From Nocardia niigatensis NBRC 100131 (GTDB lineage: Bacteria; Actinomycetota; Actinomycetes; Mycobacteriales; Mycobacteriaceae): DNA of 42,635 bases. Every line of letters starts with the position of its first letter. Position 1 is the stretch's first letter. Below the pieces are notes generated by a model, which did not search any database, was not told the DNA's origin, and was given only the letters and a program-made list of their open reading frames with translations. Location: the NCBI RefSeq assembly GCF_000308655.1, contig NZ_BAGC01000013.1, positions 1 to 42,635 on the forward strand, in the 5' to 3' direction. Shown here piece by piece: positions 33,140 to 42,635 of this stretch. The position numbers and the translations under genes are program-made.

Positions 33140-34777
33140 ATGGCGGAGCTGACGATCTCCCCCGATGAGATCCGTAGCGCGATCGAGAGCTACACCCAGA
33201 GCTACACCCCCGAGACCTCCATCGAAGAGGTCGGTGTCGTCACCGACACCGGCGACGGTATCGCCCACATCAGCGGCCTGCCGTCCGCGATGGCCAACGA
33301 GCTGCTGGAGTTCCCGGGCGGCGTCCTCGGCGTGGCGCTGAACCTGGAGGACACCGCGATCGGTGCCGTCGTCCTGGGTGAGTTCGACACCCTCGAAGAG
33401 GGCCAGCAGGTCCGCCGTACCGGCGACGTGCTCTCGGTCCCCGTGGGCGACAAGTTCCTGGGCCGCGTCATCGACCCGCTGGGCGCCCCGATCGACGGCC
33501 TGGGCGAGATCGAGGCCGACGAGCGTCGCGTGCTCGAGCTGCAGGCCGCCACCGTGCTGGAGCGTCAGCCGGTCGGTGAGCCGATGGCCACCGGCATCAC
33601 CGCCATCGACGCCCTGACCGCCATCGGCCGCGGCCAGCGTCAGCTGATCATCGGCGACCGCAAGACCGGCAAGACCGCGGTCTGCATCGACGCGATCATC
33701 AACCAGAAGGCCAACTGGGCCACCGGCGATCCGTCGAAGCAGGTGCGCTGCATCTACGTCGCGATCGGCCAGAAGGGCTCCACCATCGCGGGTGTGAAGT
33801 CCGCGCTCGAGGCGCACGGCGCGATGGAGTACACCACCATCGTCGCGGCGCCCGCGTCGGACTCCGCCGGCTTCAAGTGGCTGGCGCCGTACACCGGTTC
33901 GGCCCTCGGCCAGCACTGGATGTACCAGGGCAAGCACGTCCTGATCGTGTTCGACGACCTGTCGAAGCAGGCCGAGGCCTACCGCGCCATCTCGCTGCTG
34001 CTGCGCCGCCCGCCGGGCCGTGAGGCGTACCCGGGTGACGTCTTCTACCTGCACTCGCGTCTGCTGGAGCGTTGCGCGAAGCTGTCCGACGAGCTGGGCG
34101 CGGGCTCGATGACCGGTCTGCCGATCATCGAGACCAAGGCCAACGACGTCTCGGCGTTCATCCCGACCAACGTCATCTCCATCACCGACGGCCAGGTCTT
34201 CCTGGAGTCGGACCTCTTCAACAAGGGTGTCCGCCCGGCCATCAACGTCGGTATCTCCGTCTCCCGAGTCGGTGGCGCCGCGCAGACCAAGGCCATGAAG
34301 AAGGTCTCCGGTTCGCTGCGTCTGGAGCTGGCCTCCTACCGTGAGCTCGAGGCGTTCTCCGCCTTCGCCTCCGACCTGGACGCCGCCTCGCTGGCCCAGC
34401 TGGAGCGTGGCGCGCGCTGGGTCGAGCTGCTCAAGCAGGACCAGTACGCCCCGGTTTCCGTTGAGGACCAGGTCGTCTCGCTGTACCTGGTCGACGCCGG
34501 CTACTACGACTCCGTCCCGGTCGGCGACATCCGCCGCTTCAACTCCGAGCTGCTGGAGAGCCTGCACGCCAGCGTGCAGTCCTCCTTCGACGCCCTGCAG
34601 GGCGGCGCCAAGGTGCTCGAGGGCGAGGCCGCCGACGCCATCAAGGCCGCGACCGACAAGTTCAAGCAGACCTTCCTGGCGTCCGACGGCACCCGCGTCG
34701 TCGAGGCCGAGGCCGGCCAGCTGGACCACGAAGAGGTCGAGTCCCTTTCCGTCACCCGCAAGCACGTCGAGAAGTAA
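33140..34777 (+). CDS. atpA: F0F1 ATP synthase subunit alpha
   Basis: The 545-residue subunit forms the non-catalytic nucleotide sites of F1. The P-loop is GDRKTGKTA (172-180), [15 protein letters not shown] carries Walker B, and the signature [17 protein letters not shown] with the Arg finger region follows. Residues 513-545 form an extra C-terminal tail ([20 protein letters not shown]...) of the sort known in mycobacterial alpha, where it suppresses ATP hydrolysis. That role here is inference from position and length. Confidence 0.98.
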   Translation: MAELTISPDEIRSAIESYTQSYTPETSIEEVGVVTDTGDGIAHISGLPSAMANELLEFPGGVLGVALNLEDTAIGAVVLGEFDTLEEGQQVRRTGDVLSVPVGDKFLGRVIDPLGAPIDGLGEIEADERRVLELQAATVLERQPVGEPMATGITAIDALTAIGRGQRQLIIGDRKTGKTAVCIDAIINQKANWATGDPSKQVRCIYVAIGQKGSTIAGVKSALEAHGAMEYTTIVAAPASDSAGFKWLAPYTGSALGQHWMYQGKHVLIVFDDLSKQAEAYRAISLLLRRPPGREAYPGDVFYLHSRLLERCAKLSDELGAGSMTGLPIIETKANDVSAFIPTNVISITDGQVFLESDLFNKGVRPAINVGISVSRVGGAAQTKAMKKVSGSLRLELASYRELEAFSAFASDLDAASLAQLERGARWVELLKQDQYAPVSVEDQVVSLYLVDAGYYDSVPVGDIRRFNSELLESLHASVQSSFDALQGGAKVLEGEAADAIKAATDKFKQTFLASDGTRVVEAEAGQLDHEEVESLSVTRKHVEK

Positions 34778-34833
34778 TCGAGACCAGCAATGCGACTGAC
34801 CGAATCGACGAATGAAGGGAGTGTGAACCGCTA

Positions 34834-35805
34834 ATGGCAAGCGTGCGCGAATTGCGCTCCCGCATTCGTTCTGTGAGCTCGATCAAGAAGATCACCAAGG
34901 CCCAGGAACTGATCGCCACCTCGCGAATCAGCAAGGCGCAGGCCCGAGTTGCCGCAGCCAAGCCGTACGCGGAGGAGATCACCAAGGTGCTCGCCGAATT
35001 GGCGAGCGCCAGTGGGAATCTCAATCACCCGTTGCTCAGCGAGCGTGAGAACCCGCGCCGCGCAGCGGTTCTGGTCATCACCTCCGACCGCGGTATGTGC
35101 GGTGGCTACAACTCCAACGTGCTCAAGCGCGCCGAGGAGCTCATGACCACGCTGCGCTCCGAGGGCAAGGAGCCGGTGCTGTACGTGATGGGCGCGAAGG
35201 GCCTGACCTACTACACCTTCCGCCGTCGCACCGTGAACGGTTCGTGGCTGGGCTTCTCGCAGCAGCCGAACTACGTAGACGCGTCCGCCGCGTGCAACCA
35301 CCTGGTCGAGGCGTTCATGGCCGGATCCGACGGTGAGGTGGCCGCCCCGAACGGGGTTGACACCATGGCCGGCGTCGACGAACTGCACATCGTCTACACG
35401 CGTTTCGTGTCGATGCTGTCGCAGCAGCCGGAGGTGCGCCGCCTGGCGCCGATCCAGGTGACGTTCGTGGACGAGAACTTCGACATGGGCCCGGATTCCT
35501 TCACCGACTCCGAGTCGGCGGAGGTCAAGCCGCAGTACGAGTTCGAGCCGGACGCGGATCGCCTGCTGGGCGCGCTGCTGCCGAAGTACGTCAACACCCG
35601 GATCTACTCGTCGCTGCTCGAGGCGGCGGCATCGGAGTCGGCTGCGCGCCGCACCGCCATGAAGGCCGCGACGGACAACGCCACGGAACTGGTCAACTCG
35701 CTGACCCGGACCGCGAACTCGTTGCGCCAGGCACAGATTACGCAGGAAATCACGGAAATCGTCGGTGGCGCCAACGCGCTGGCGTCGAGCTCGGACCGCG
35801 ACTAA
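34834..35805 (+). CDS. atpG: F0F1 ATP synthase subunit gamma
   Basis: The 323-residue central shaft shows the usual ends: N-terminal [24 protein letters not shown] and C-terminal [22 protein letters not shown]...[19 protein letters not shown]. Both form the antiparallel coiled coil that turns inside alpha3beta3. An insertion around [13 protein letters not shown] (about 167-179) is in the region where mycobacterial gamma carries an extra loop. GAAGGGAG lies upstream of the ATG. Confidence 0.97.
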   Translation: MASVRELRSRIRSVSSIKKITKAQELIATSRISKAQARVAAAKPYAEEITKVLAELASASGNLNHPLLSERENPRRAAVLVITSDRGMCGGYNSNVLKRAEELMTTLRSEGKEPVLYVMGAKGLTYYTFRRRTVNGSWLGFSQQPNYVDASAACNHLVEAFMAGSDGEVAAPNGVDTMAGVDELHIVYTRFVSMLSQQPEVRRLAPIQVTFVDENFDMGPDSFTDSESAEVKPQYEFEPDADRLLGALLPKYVNTRIYSSLLEAAASESAARRTAMKAATDNATELVNSLTRTANSLRQAQITQEITEIVGGANALASSSDRD

Positions 35806-37254
<1,449 letters not shown>

Positions 37255-37260
37255 TCACCC

Positions 37261-37641
37261 ATGGCAGATATGTCCGTTGATCTGGTCGCCGTCGAGCGAC
37301 TGCTGTGGTCGGGCCGGGCGTCCTTCGTCTCGGCCCAGACCACGGAGGGTGAGATCGGCATTCTCGCCGGCCACGAGCCGCTGCTCGGCCAGCTGGTCGA
37401 GGGCGGCACCGTGACCATCGTGTCCGACGACAACGAGCGGGTCGTCGTGGCCGTGCACGGCGGGTTCTTCTCGGTCACCGCCACTTCGGTGCGCGTGCTG
37501 GCCGAGTCCGCGGAATTCGCCTTCGACGTCGACGAGGCGGCCGCCAAGGCCGTCATCGCCGATCCGGCTGCGAGCCCGGCCGCGCTGGCCAAGGCACAGG
37601 GCCAGCTGCGGGCGGTCGAGAAGGCTGCCGCGGCGCACTAG
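37261..37641 (+). CDS. atpC: F0F1 ATP synthase subunit epsilon
   Basis: This 126-residue subunit regulates rotation. The N-terminal beta-barrel is clear ([38 protein letters not shown]...[20 protein letters not shown]). The C-terminal helical part is short ([19 protein letters not shown]), as in mycobacteria. It begins 6 nt after the atpD stop and ends the operon before a strong hairpin. Confidence 0.96.
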   Translation: MADMSVDLVAVERLLWSGRASFVSAQTTEGEIGILAGHEPLLGQLVEGGTVTIVSDDNERVVVAVHGGFFSVTATSVRVLAESAEFAFDVDEAAAKAVIADPAASPAALAKAQGQLRAVEKAAAAH

Positions 37642-37660
37642 CTCGACGCTGAAACGACGA

Positions 37661-37691
37661 CGGCGGCCCCGGGAAATCCCCGGGGCCGCCG
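37661..37691 (+). terminator. Terminator of the atp operon
   Basis: A perfect 13-bp GC stem (37661-37673 with 37679-37691) has loop AAATC and is followed by CTGTTTCG. It lies 19 nt after the atpC stop. Confidence 0.8.
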
Positions 37692-37717
37692 CTGTTTCGC
37701 CACTGCCCCCGATTTCA

Positions 37718-37749
37718 CACGCGCGCCGGGCACCGGCCGGGCGCGCGTG
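37718..37749 (-). terminator. Hairpin after the alcohol dehydrogenase gene
   Basis: CACGCGCGCC (37718-37727) pairs perfectly with 37740-37749. It stands 7 nt beyond the stop of the minus-strand dehydrogenase gene and has no U-tract. Confidence 0.5.
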
Positions 37750-37756
37750 CCGCTTC

Positions 37757-38851
37757 TCACTGAAAAGTGAGGATCGGCTTGATCGTGGTGCCGTGGTGGG
37801 CATCCGCGACCGCGGTGTCGATGTCGCTGAAAGCGTAGGTCCTGCTGATCTTCTCGATCGGGAACTTGCCCTCGGCATGCCACCGCAGCAGCTGCGGAAT
37901 GAACTTCTGCGGATCGCCGCTGCCCTCGATGCAGCCGCGTACGGCCTTGCCGTTGCCGGTGAGGTGCCCGATCTCGAAGTCCATGCTGGCCTCACCGAGG
38001 CCGACGAGCACCAGGGTGCCCATGGGGGCCAGCGCTTCCAGGCCCTTGGCGATGACGGCGTTCACGGCCGTGGTGTCGAGGGCGAAGTTCGCGCCGCCGT
38101 CGGTCGCGGCGACGATCTGCGCCACCACGTCCTCGGCCGAGCCGTCGATGGTGACGTCCGCGCCCAGCTCCTTGGCCACCGCGAGGCGGTCCGCGGAAAG
38201 GTCAATGGCCACAATGGTTCCCGCGCCGAGGGCCCGGGCCGCCATGAGTGCCGCCATGCCCACGCCGCCTACGCCGAAGATGGCGATGGAATCGTCGGGG
38301 CCCGGCTTCATGACATTGGCGACCGCGCCCGCGCCGGTCTGCACGCCGCAGCCGAAGGGGGAGGTGGCCACCAGGTCCACCGACTTGTCGACCACCACGA
38401 CACTGCGCGCCGATACCAGCGCGTGGGTGGCGAAACTCGACTGCCCGAAGAAGGCGCCCATGACGCGTTCACCATCAGCGCTCAACGGTGAGGTGAAATC
38501 GGCGCGACCACCGGACGTATTCAGAATGACGAAATTCTCGCAATAGGGCGGCAGCCCGTTCGTGCATCGCGAGCAGGTACCGCAACTGGCATACGTGAGT
38601 AGAACGTGATCGCCGACTTCGATTCCGGTTACCTCCGAGCCAATCTGCTCGACGATCCCGGCGCCCTCGTGTCCGAGCACGATCGGCAACTCTGCGGGAA
38701 ACACGCTCTTCGAGACCAGGTCGGTGTGGCAGACCCCGGTCGCGACGATGCGCACCAGCACCTCGCCGGGTCGCGGTTCCTCCAGGGTGAGGGTCTCCAT
38801 CGAGAACGGCGCGTCCGCTCCCCGGGCCACCGCAGCGGTAATTTCCACGGA
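37757..38851 (-). CDS. Zinc-dependent alcohol dehydrogenase (aryl/benzyl alcohol type)
   Basis: The 364-residue medium-chain dehydrogenase carries catalytic zinc ligands in TGVCHTD, GHEGAGIVE and the later FGCGVQTG. Structural zinc cysteines sit in CGTCSRCTNGLPPYC, and the NAD motif is GVGGVGMAAL with an acidic residue at the strand end (AIDLS), favouring NAD+. Overall form is like benzyl or aryl alcohol dehydrogenases (XylB, AdhB-like). GTG 38851 is chosen because AAGGAG stands 6 nt upstream; an earlier TTG at 38863 would overlap that ribosome site. A KstR-like palindrome overlaps the promoter region. It interrupts the conserved atpC to DUF2550 order. Confidence 0.93.
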   Translation of the reverse strand, partial: SVEITAAVARGADAPFSMETLTLEEPRPGEVLVRIVATGVCHTDLVSKSVFPAELPIVLGHEGAGIVEQIGSEVTGIEVGDHVLLTYASCGTCSRCTNGLPPYCENFVILNTSGGRADFTSPLSADGERVMGAFFGQSSFATHALVSARSVVVVDKSVDLVATSPFGCGVQTGAGAVANVMKPGPDDSIAIFGVGGVGMAALMAARALGAGTIVAIDLSADRLAVAKELGADVTIDGSAEDVVAQIVAATDGGANFALDTTAVNAVIAKGLEALAPMGTLVLVGLGEASMDFEIGHLTGNGKAVRGCIEGSGDPQKFIPQLLRWHAEGKFPIEKISRTYAFSDIDTAVADAHHGTTIKPILTFQ

Positions 38852-38886
38852 ATCTCCTTCCAAGACATCCCAATTGTCCGGAGCAT

Positions 38887-38900
38887 AAGAACGTGTTCCA
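38887..38900. promoter_or_regulatory. KstR-like operator upstream of the alcohol dehydrogenase
   Basis: AAGAACGTGTTCCA matches 12 of 14 positions of the KstR-type palindrome TAGAACGTGTTCTA, with the inner ten bases exact. It lies 36-49 nt upstream of the GTG, and a minus-strand -10-like TATGCT (38887-38882) touches it. KstR represses sterol catabolism genes in Mycobacteriales. The match is seen; use by KstR is inferred. Confidence 0.5.
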
Positions 38901-39216
38901 GTTTACGGCCATCGGGGATCCCGGTCAGCGGGTCGGGTAGTGGGACCTTGGGGCCGGGAGCTGGTAGGCGCGAGCCGATCTCGGGTTCTCCGGGATTTGC
39001 CCGTGATACCGGTTACCTCGATGCGGTTGAATGCGTCCGCCGGTATCTGGATGCGATCTGAAGCATCTCGCAAAATATCGGCAATTCCGGCATTCTCGGC
39101 TTTACCTCACGTTGCACATTGCGTACATCGAGGGCCCGGGCGTGACACACGAGTCTCGTTGAGCGGGCGATCATTTCGCGCTCACTGGCCGCGAACGGCA
39201 TGGACTCGCCGGAGGG

Positions 39217-39513
39217 GTGCGAGAGGACCAGCGACGGAGTCGAGCCGGCCAGCCGGTCGATGTCACGGCCGTAGCGGCGCCGGCCGCACCTCCTGGGTGC
39301 GAGATCAGCGGTTCGATGGGGGACACGCCGATCCGATGCAACGTCTGGACCACCGCGGTGGCCAGCGTGGACCTCGAGGGACCGACTGCCTCGTCCGCAA
39401 CCATCAAGATCGGCCCCGGATACGTGGCCGGCAGCCAGATCGACATCGGGACTCTTTCTCCGAACGAGAACGCCGGCGAGCAGCAATGGAATGACATCGG
39501 GCGTCCCCAGTAA
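39217..39513 (+). pseudogene. Remnant of a secreted-protein-like gene (C-terminal part)
   Basis: The plus frame from about 39280 shows coding-like composition and ends with TAA at 39513. It encodes GCEISGSMGDTPIRCNVW, then a run with SSATIKIGPGYVAGSQIDIG, ending in WNDIGRPQ. Two cysteines (Cys in PGCEI and IRCNV) suggest an exported domain. The first 20 residues are less convincing, and no start with a ribosome site or signal peptide is seen, so the 5' end is probably lost. The family is not recognised. Antisense frames here are also open, but their codon use is poorer. Confidence 0.4.
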
Positions 39514-39552
39514 GTCCCTCGGCGCCGGAATCACCCTCGGCTCGGGCTAGCG

Positions 39553-39785
39553 GTGGCTCGCCTGATACTCGGCCTGGAGCGGCCCGACGACTACCGCCAG
39601 GAATCGCACAAGCGCTACAACAAGGTTCCCGGCACGCACGCCAGTATCAGCCGGGTCGACGAGACCTTCGCCGTCGACGGCTGTGGTGGTACGCCCAGGC
39701 GCGCTCGTCCGTGGCGGTCGAGGTCGACAGCTCGACCTACATCGGCAACCTGGTGTTTCGGGGTGAACCGTCCACTATGGGTTGA
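39553..39785 (+). pseudogene. Frameshifted gene remnant of unknown family
   Basis: From a GTG at 39553 the frame gives LGLERPDDYRQESHKRYNK and then SISRVDETFAVDG. At 39680 the frame breaks, and one base lower it resumes as LWWYAQARSSVAVEVDSSTY and then IGNLVFRGEPSTMG, with TGA at 39783-39785. A one-base deletion after GACGG would explain it. Both parts have strong GC3. No domain is recognised, and the 5' end seems to be missing. It may belong to the same decayed gene or operon as the preceding remnant. Confidence 0.45.
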
Positions 39786-39941
39786 TATATCTCCTGCACC
39801 CCGCTGATCAGCGCATACGTCACATTCGGTGGATGGCCGGACTTCGCCTTTCCGCGGTCGCTAATATCGACCGAAAGCGGGGCCCGGCCACTGGCCGGTC
39901 GATGATCGACAGCAACGCGGATGTGAAGGGACGGAGCGGCA

Positions 39942-40376
39942 TTGCAAACCGGGATGTGGCTTCTGATCATTCTGGTGTTGCTGCTGGTCGGCCTGGCCCT
40001 GGCCTCGACGTATCGCCTGGTGATGCTGCGCCGCGGGGGCACGGCCGCGCTGCTGCGGGTCCTGCCCGCGCGCGGGCACGGCGGCGGCTGGCGGCACGGC
40101 CTCATCCGCTACGACGAGGACACCCTCCTCTTCTACAAACTCTCCAGCCTCAAACTCGGCCCGGATTCCACCATGCGCCGGCTCGGCATCGAGGTGGGCG
40201 CGCGCCGGACCCCGCAGGACGACGAGTACGACATCATGACCGACGAGGTCATCGTGCAGGTCTCCGACGGCGACGACAGTTTCGAACTGGCCCTCGACCG
40301 CGGCGCCATGGCCGCCTTCCTGTCCTGGGTGGAATCCCGCCCCTCCGAGCGCATCCGTCGCCGCCGCGCGGGGTGA
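39942..40376 (+). CDS. DUF2550 family membrane protein (Rv1312-like)
   Basis: The 144-residue protein has one N-terminal TM segment (MWLLIILVLLLVGLALASTYRLVML) and a cytoplasmic DUF2550 domain with GGWRHGLIRYDEDTLLFYKLSSL, RRTPQDDEYDIMTDEVIVQV and ALDRGAMAAFLSWVESRPSERIRRRR. It is conserved between atpC and murA across Mycobacteriales; the function is unknown. TTG 39942 is chosen because GAAGGGACGGAG ends 5 nt upstream; an ATG at 39954 is possible. It is followed after 15 nt by repeat copy C. Confidence 0.9.
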   Translation: MQTGMWLLIILVLLLVGLALASTYRLVMLRRGGTAALLRVLPARGHGGGWRHGLIRYDEDTLLFYKLSSLKLGPDSTMRRLGIEVGARRTPQDDEYDIMTDEVIVQVSDGDDSFELALDRGAMAAFLSWVESRPSERIRRRRAG

Positions 40377-40391
40377 GAGGCGAATGTCAGC

Positions 40392-40442
40392 GTGACAAGT
40401 GATTTCGTGACGGCTGGGGTAACTCGTCGGGAACGTCCAGAA
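40392..40442 (+). repeat. 51-bp dispersed repeat, copy C
   Basis: This copy lies 15 nt after the DUF2550 stop and 83 nt before the pduO GTG. It is gapless against copies A (43/51) and B (44/51). Confidence 0.8.
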
Positions 40443-40525
40443 CCCGGCCTCGTACCCGTCCTCCGGTCCGCGACGCGACTAAGGTGGCTCCTACAGGTCG
40501 GCAAGAGGCGCGGAGAGGCGGGACA

Positions 40526-41119
40526 GTGAGCGTTCACTTGACGCGGATCTACACCCGCACCGGCGATGACGGCACCACCGGGTTGAGCGACTTCTCGCGG
40601 GTGGCCAAGACCGACCCGCGGCTGATCGCCTACGCCGACTGTGACGAAACCAATGCCGCGCTGGGCGTCGCCATCGCGCTCGGGCAGCCGGATGAGCGGA
40701 TGCTCGGTGTGCTGCGTTCCATACAGAACGATTTGTTCGACGCCGGCGCGGACCTGTCCACCCCCGTTGTCCCGGAGCCCAAGTACCCGCCGCTGCGCAT
40801 CACCCAGGCCTATATCGACCGCCTGGAGAAGTGGTGCGATGAGTTCAATGCGCCTCTGGCGCCGTTGAATTCGTTCATCCTGCCCGGCGGCACGGCACTG
40901 GCCGCGCTGCTGCACACCGCCCGCACGGTCGCGCGACGCGCCGAGCGTTCGGCCTGGGCCGCCGTCGAGGAGCACCCGGACGATACGAACGTCCTCCCCG
41001 CCAAATACCTCAACCGCCTGTCCGACCTGCTGTTCATTCTCGGCCGGGTCGCCAATCCGGACGGCGACATACTTTGGCGGCCGGGCGGAGACGCCGCGAG
41101 CGCGAGAGAGGACCACTAG
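40526..41119 (+). CDS. Cob(I)yrinic acid a,c-diamide / cob(I)alamin adenosyltransferase, PduO type
   Basis: The 197-residue trimeric enzyme adds the adenosyl group of ATP to cob(I)alamin to make coenzyme B12. Motifs of the PduO class are [21 protein letters not shown] (ATP site), [39 protein letters not shown] and [15 protein letters not shown] 40526 follows GAGAGGCGGGA. An earlier in-frame start lacks family similarity. It is followed 10 nt later by murA, as in M. tuberculosis, although there the homologue is on the opposite strand. Confidence 0.95.
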   Translation: MSVHLTRIYTRTGDDGTTGLSDFSRVAKTDPRLIAYADCDETNAALGVAIALGQPDERMLGVLRSIQNDLFDAGADLSTPVVPEPKYPPLRITQAYIDRLEKWCDEFNAPLAPLNSFILPGGTALAALLHTARTVARRAERSAWAAVEEHPDDTNVLPAKYLNRLSDLLFILGRVANPDGDILWRPGGDAASAREDH

Positions 41120-41129
41120 GCTGACCCCC

Positions 41130-42392
41130 GTGAGTGAACGGTTTCTGGTGACCGGGGGCAGCAGGCTCGTCGGTGAGGTCACGGTAGGCGGCGCGAAGAA
41201 CAGCGTCCTCAAGCTGATGGCCGCCGCGTTGCTGGCCGAGGGGACGACCACCATCACGAACTGCCCGGACATCCTCGACGTGCCGCTCATGGCCGAGGTG
41301 CTGCGCGGTCTCGGATGTGACGTCACCGTCGACCACGAGACCGTGACCATCGCGACGCCGCCGGAACCGAAGTATCACGCGGACTTCCCGGCCGTCACCC
41401 AGTTTCGCGCCTCGGTGTGTGTGCTGGGTCCGCTGATGGCGCGATGCAAGCGGGCCGTGGTGGCGCTCCCGGGCGGTGACGCCATCGGTTCCCGTCCGCT
41501 GGACATGCATCAGGCGGGTCTGCGCCTGCTGGGCGCGACCTCCGAGATCGAGCACGGCTGCCTGGTGGCGCGTGCCGAGGAGCTGCAGGGCGCGCGGATC
41601 CGTCTCGACTTCCCGTCGGTGGGCGCGACCGAGAACATCCTGATGGCCGCGGTCCTCGCCGAGGGCGAGACGGTTATCGACAATGCCGCGCGCGAACCGG
41701 AGATCGTGGATCTCTGCAATATGCTGGCGCGCATGGGCGCGAAGATCTCCGGCGCCGGCACCTCGGTGCTGACCATCGAGGGCGTCGACAAGCTCTCGCC
41801 CACCACCCACCGGGTGATCGGTGACCGCATCGTCGCCGCGACGTGGGGCATCGCCGCCGCCATGACCACCGGTGACGTGCGGGTGACGGGCATCAACCCC
41901 AAGCACCTGTCACTGGTGCTGGACAAGCTGCGCTCCGCGGGGGCGCGAATCTCGTTCGAACCGGACGGTTTTCGCGTGGTGCAGCCGGATCGCCCTCGCG
42001 CCGTGAACTTCTCGACCCTGCCGTTCCCCGGGTTCCCCACCGATCTGCAGCCCATGGCCATCGGCCTGGCCGCGATCGCGGACGGCACCTCGATGATCAC
42101 CGAGAACATCTTCGAGGCGCGCTTTCGCTTCGTCGAGGAGATGATCCGGCTGGGTGCGGACGCCCGCACCGACGGGCATCACGCTGTGGTGCGCGGGATT
42201 CCGCGCCTGTCATCGGCGCCGGTGTGGTCCTCCGACATTCGGGCCGGCGCGGGTCTGGTGCTCGCGGGTCTGGTCGCCGACGGCGTCACCGAGGTCCACG
42301 ATGTCTTCCACATCGACCGTGGCTACCCGGATTTCGTGGAGAACCTGCGCTCGCTCGGTGCCGAGATCGAACGCGTCGGAACCGCGGACTGA
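41130..42392 (+). CDS. murA: UDP-N-acetylglucosamine 1-carboxyvinyltransferase
   Basis: The 420-residue enzyme adds enolpyruvate from PEP to UDP-GlcNAc, the first committed step of peptidoglycan synthesis. The inverted alpha/beta repeats show [20 protein letters not shown] at the start and [20 protein letters not shown] near the middle. The catalytic loop reads [11 protein letters not shown], with Asp117 in place of Cys115 of E. coli. This is the same change as in M. tuberculosis, where it gives intrinsic fosfomycin resistance. The GTG start lies 10 nt after the pduO stop. The rRNA operon leader follows. Confidence 0.97.
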   Translation: MSERFLVTGGSRLVGEVTVGGAKNSVLKLMAAALLAEGTTTITNCPDILDVPLMAEVLRGLGCDVTVDHETVTIATPPEPKYHADFPAVTQFRASVCVLGPLMARCKRAVVALPGGDAIGSRPLDMHQAGLRLLGATSEIEHGCLVARAEELQGARIRLDFPSVGATENILMAAVLAEGETVIDNAAREPEIVDLCNMLARMGAKISGAGTSVLTIEGVDKLSPTTHRVIGDRIVAATWGIAAAMTTGDVRVTGINPKHLSLVLDKLRSAGARISFEPDGFRVVQPDRPRAVNFSTLPFPGFPTDLQPMAIGLAAIADGTSMITENIFEARFRFVEEMIRLGADARTDGHHAVVRGIPRLSSAPVWSSDIRAGAGLVLAGLVADGVTEVHDVFHIDRGYPDFVENLRSLGAEIERVGTAD

Positions 42393-42441
42393 ACAACCGG
42401 TGTCGGGGCGGGTTCGCGAAAACCCATCCTGAACAGGCGAT

Positions 42442-42470
42442 TTGACATGAGAACAACCAACACGTAACTT
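42442..42470 (+). promoter_or_regulatory. rRNA operon promoter P1
   Basis: A consensus -35 TTGACA (42442-42447) and TAACTT (42465-42470) are separated by 17 nt, 49 nt after the murA stop. Position downstream of murA matches the mycobacterial rrn operon. Confidence 0.75.
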
Positions 42471-42556
42471 ATTCCAGGTCAGAGCGACACGGACACCGAC
42501 TCCGGTGAGACGAGCTTCGCCTGATGATCACACTAGCTCCCCCCCAACCAGCCGAT

Positions 42557-42586
42557 TTGGTTCTGCTGTGCGGACGGGGCTAAGCT
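42557..42586 (+). promoter_or_regulatory. rRNA operon promoter P2
   Basis: TTGGTT (42557-42562) and TAAGCT (42581-42586) are 18 nt apart. The bases that follow (GTTGCC, then GAGCGGGA) resemble the start of the conserved mycobacterial rrn leader at the PCL1 promoter. Confidence 0.75.
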
Positions 42587-42592
42587 GTAAAA

Positions 42593-42635
42593 GTTGCCTC
42601 ACGATCGAGCGGGACTAAAAGCCCGGGAGATTGTG
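42593..42635 (+). other. Start of the rRNA operon leader (cut by the window end)
   Basis: The last 43 nt are leader RNA of a predicted rrn operon. GCGGGACTAAAAGCCCGGG can form a small hairpin. The 16S gene itself is outside the window. Confidence 0.6.

Larger units (their letters stand above)
38901..39941. other. About 1 kb without an intact gene, containing decayed coding sequence
   Basis: No intact gene is recognised. Two stretches show high third-position GC and natural protein composition on the plus strand (39217-39513 and 39553-39785, listed separately). The parts 38901-39216 and 39786-39941 show nothing I can assign. Codon quality falls off sharply compared with genes on either side. 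Confidence 0.6.

Noticed and set aside
39013..39534. Minus-strand frame opposite the decayed region
   Set aside because: It has some natural-looking segments, but GC at third positions is clearly better for the plus-strand frames.

Overview
The window is high-GC actinobacterial DNA, most likely from a Nocardia-type member of the Mycobacteriales. Gene order from about 15 kb to the end follows the block known from Mycobacterium tuberculosis: argS-lysA-hom-thrC-thrB-rho-rpmE-prfA-prmC-sua5-rfe-atpI-atpBEFHAGDC-DUF2550-pduO-murA, then the start of an rRNA operon. Unlike mycobacteria, atpF and atpH are separate and the delta subunit is not fused to a b subunit. The MurA active site carries Asp117 in place of the usual Cys. 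The organism call is an inference from synteny and protein character; no 16S sequence lies inside the window.

Region 1 (1-15 kb) is accessory or peripheral metabolism: an enoyl-CoA hydratase, a membrane-anchored Hsp70-like ATPase-fold protein, a MarR regulator, tRNA-Cys, a Tat-exported metallophosphoesterase paired with an Rv0361-like membrane protein, a complete ferric-iron ABC transporter behind an IdeR/DtxR-type box, a small secreted protein, a polytopic membrane protein, a mycothiol-dependent-type DinB protein, a secreted lipase, tRNA-Arg(CCG), and a DUF3105/DUF305 pair.

Region 2 (15-21.6 kb) is a tightly packed operon for arginyl-tRNA synthesis and the aspartate-family amino acids (lysA, hom, thrC, thrB; start/stop overlaps of 0-4 nt). 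Region 3 (21.6-30.2 kb) holds rho with a long leader, ribosomal protein L31, release factor 1 and its methylase PrmC, the tRNA t6A enzyme Sua5, and the first enzyme of lipid-linked arabinogalactan synthesis (Rfe/WecA). Region 4 (29.7-37.7 kb) is the complete F1Fo ATP synthase operon, closed by a strong terminator.

Region 5 (37.7-42.6 kb) breaks the conserved order. A zinc alcohol dehydrogenase with a KstR-like operator and about 1 kb of decayed coding DNA sit between atpC and the DUF2550 gene. After pduO and murA the window ends in a two-promoter rRNA leader.

The most noteworthy non-genic signals are a gapless 51-bp dispersed repeat present three times in the same orientation (24.0, 26.4 and 40.4 kb), a candidate Shine-Dalgarno switch in the atp leader with a probable CTG start for atpB, an imperfect inverted repeat between rpmE and prfA, an apparently frameshifted membrane-protein gene after rho, and the KstR-like box. 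I did not find a CRISPR array, an IS element, a prophage or a new defence system.
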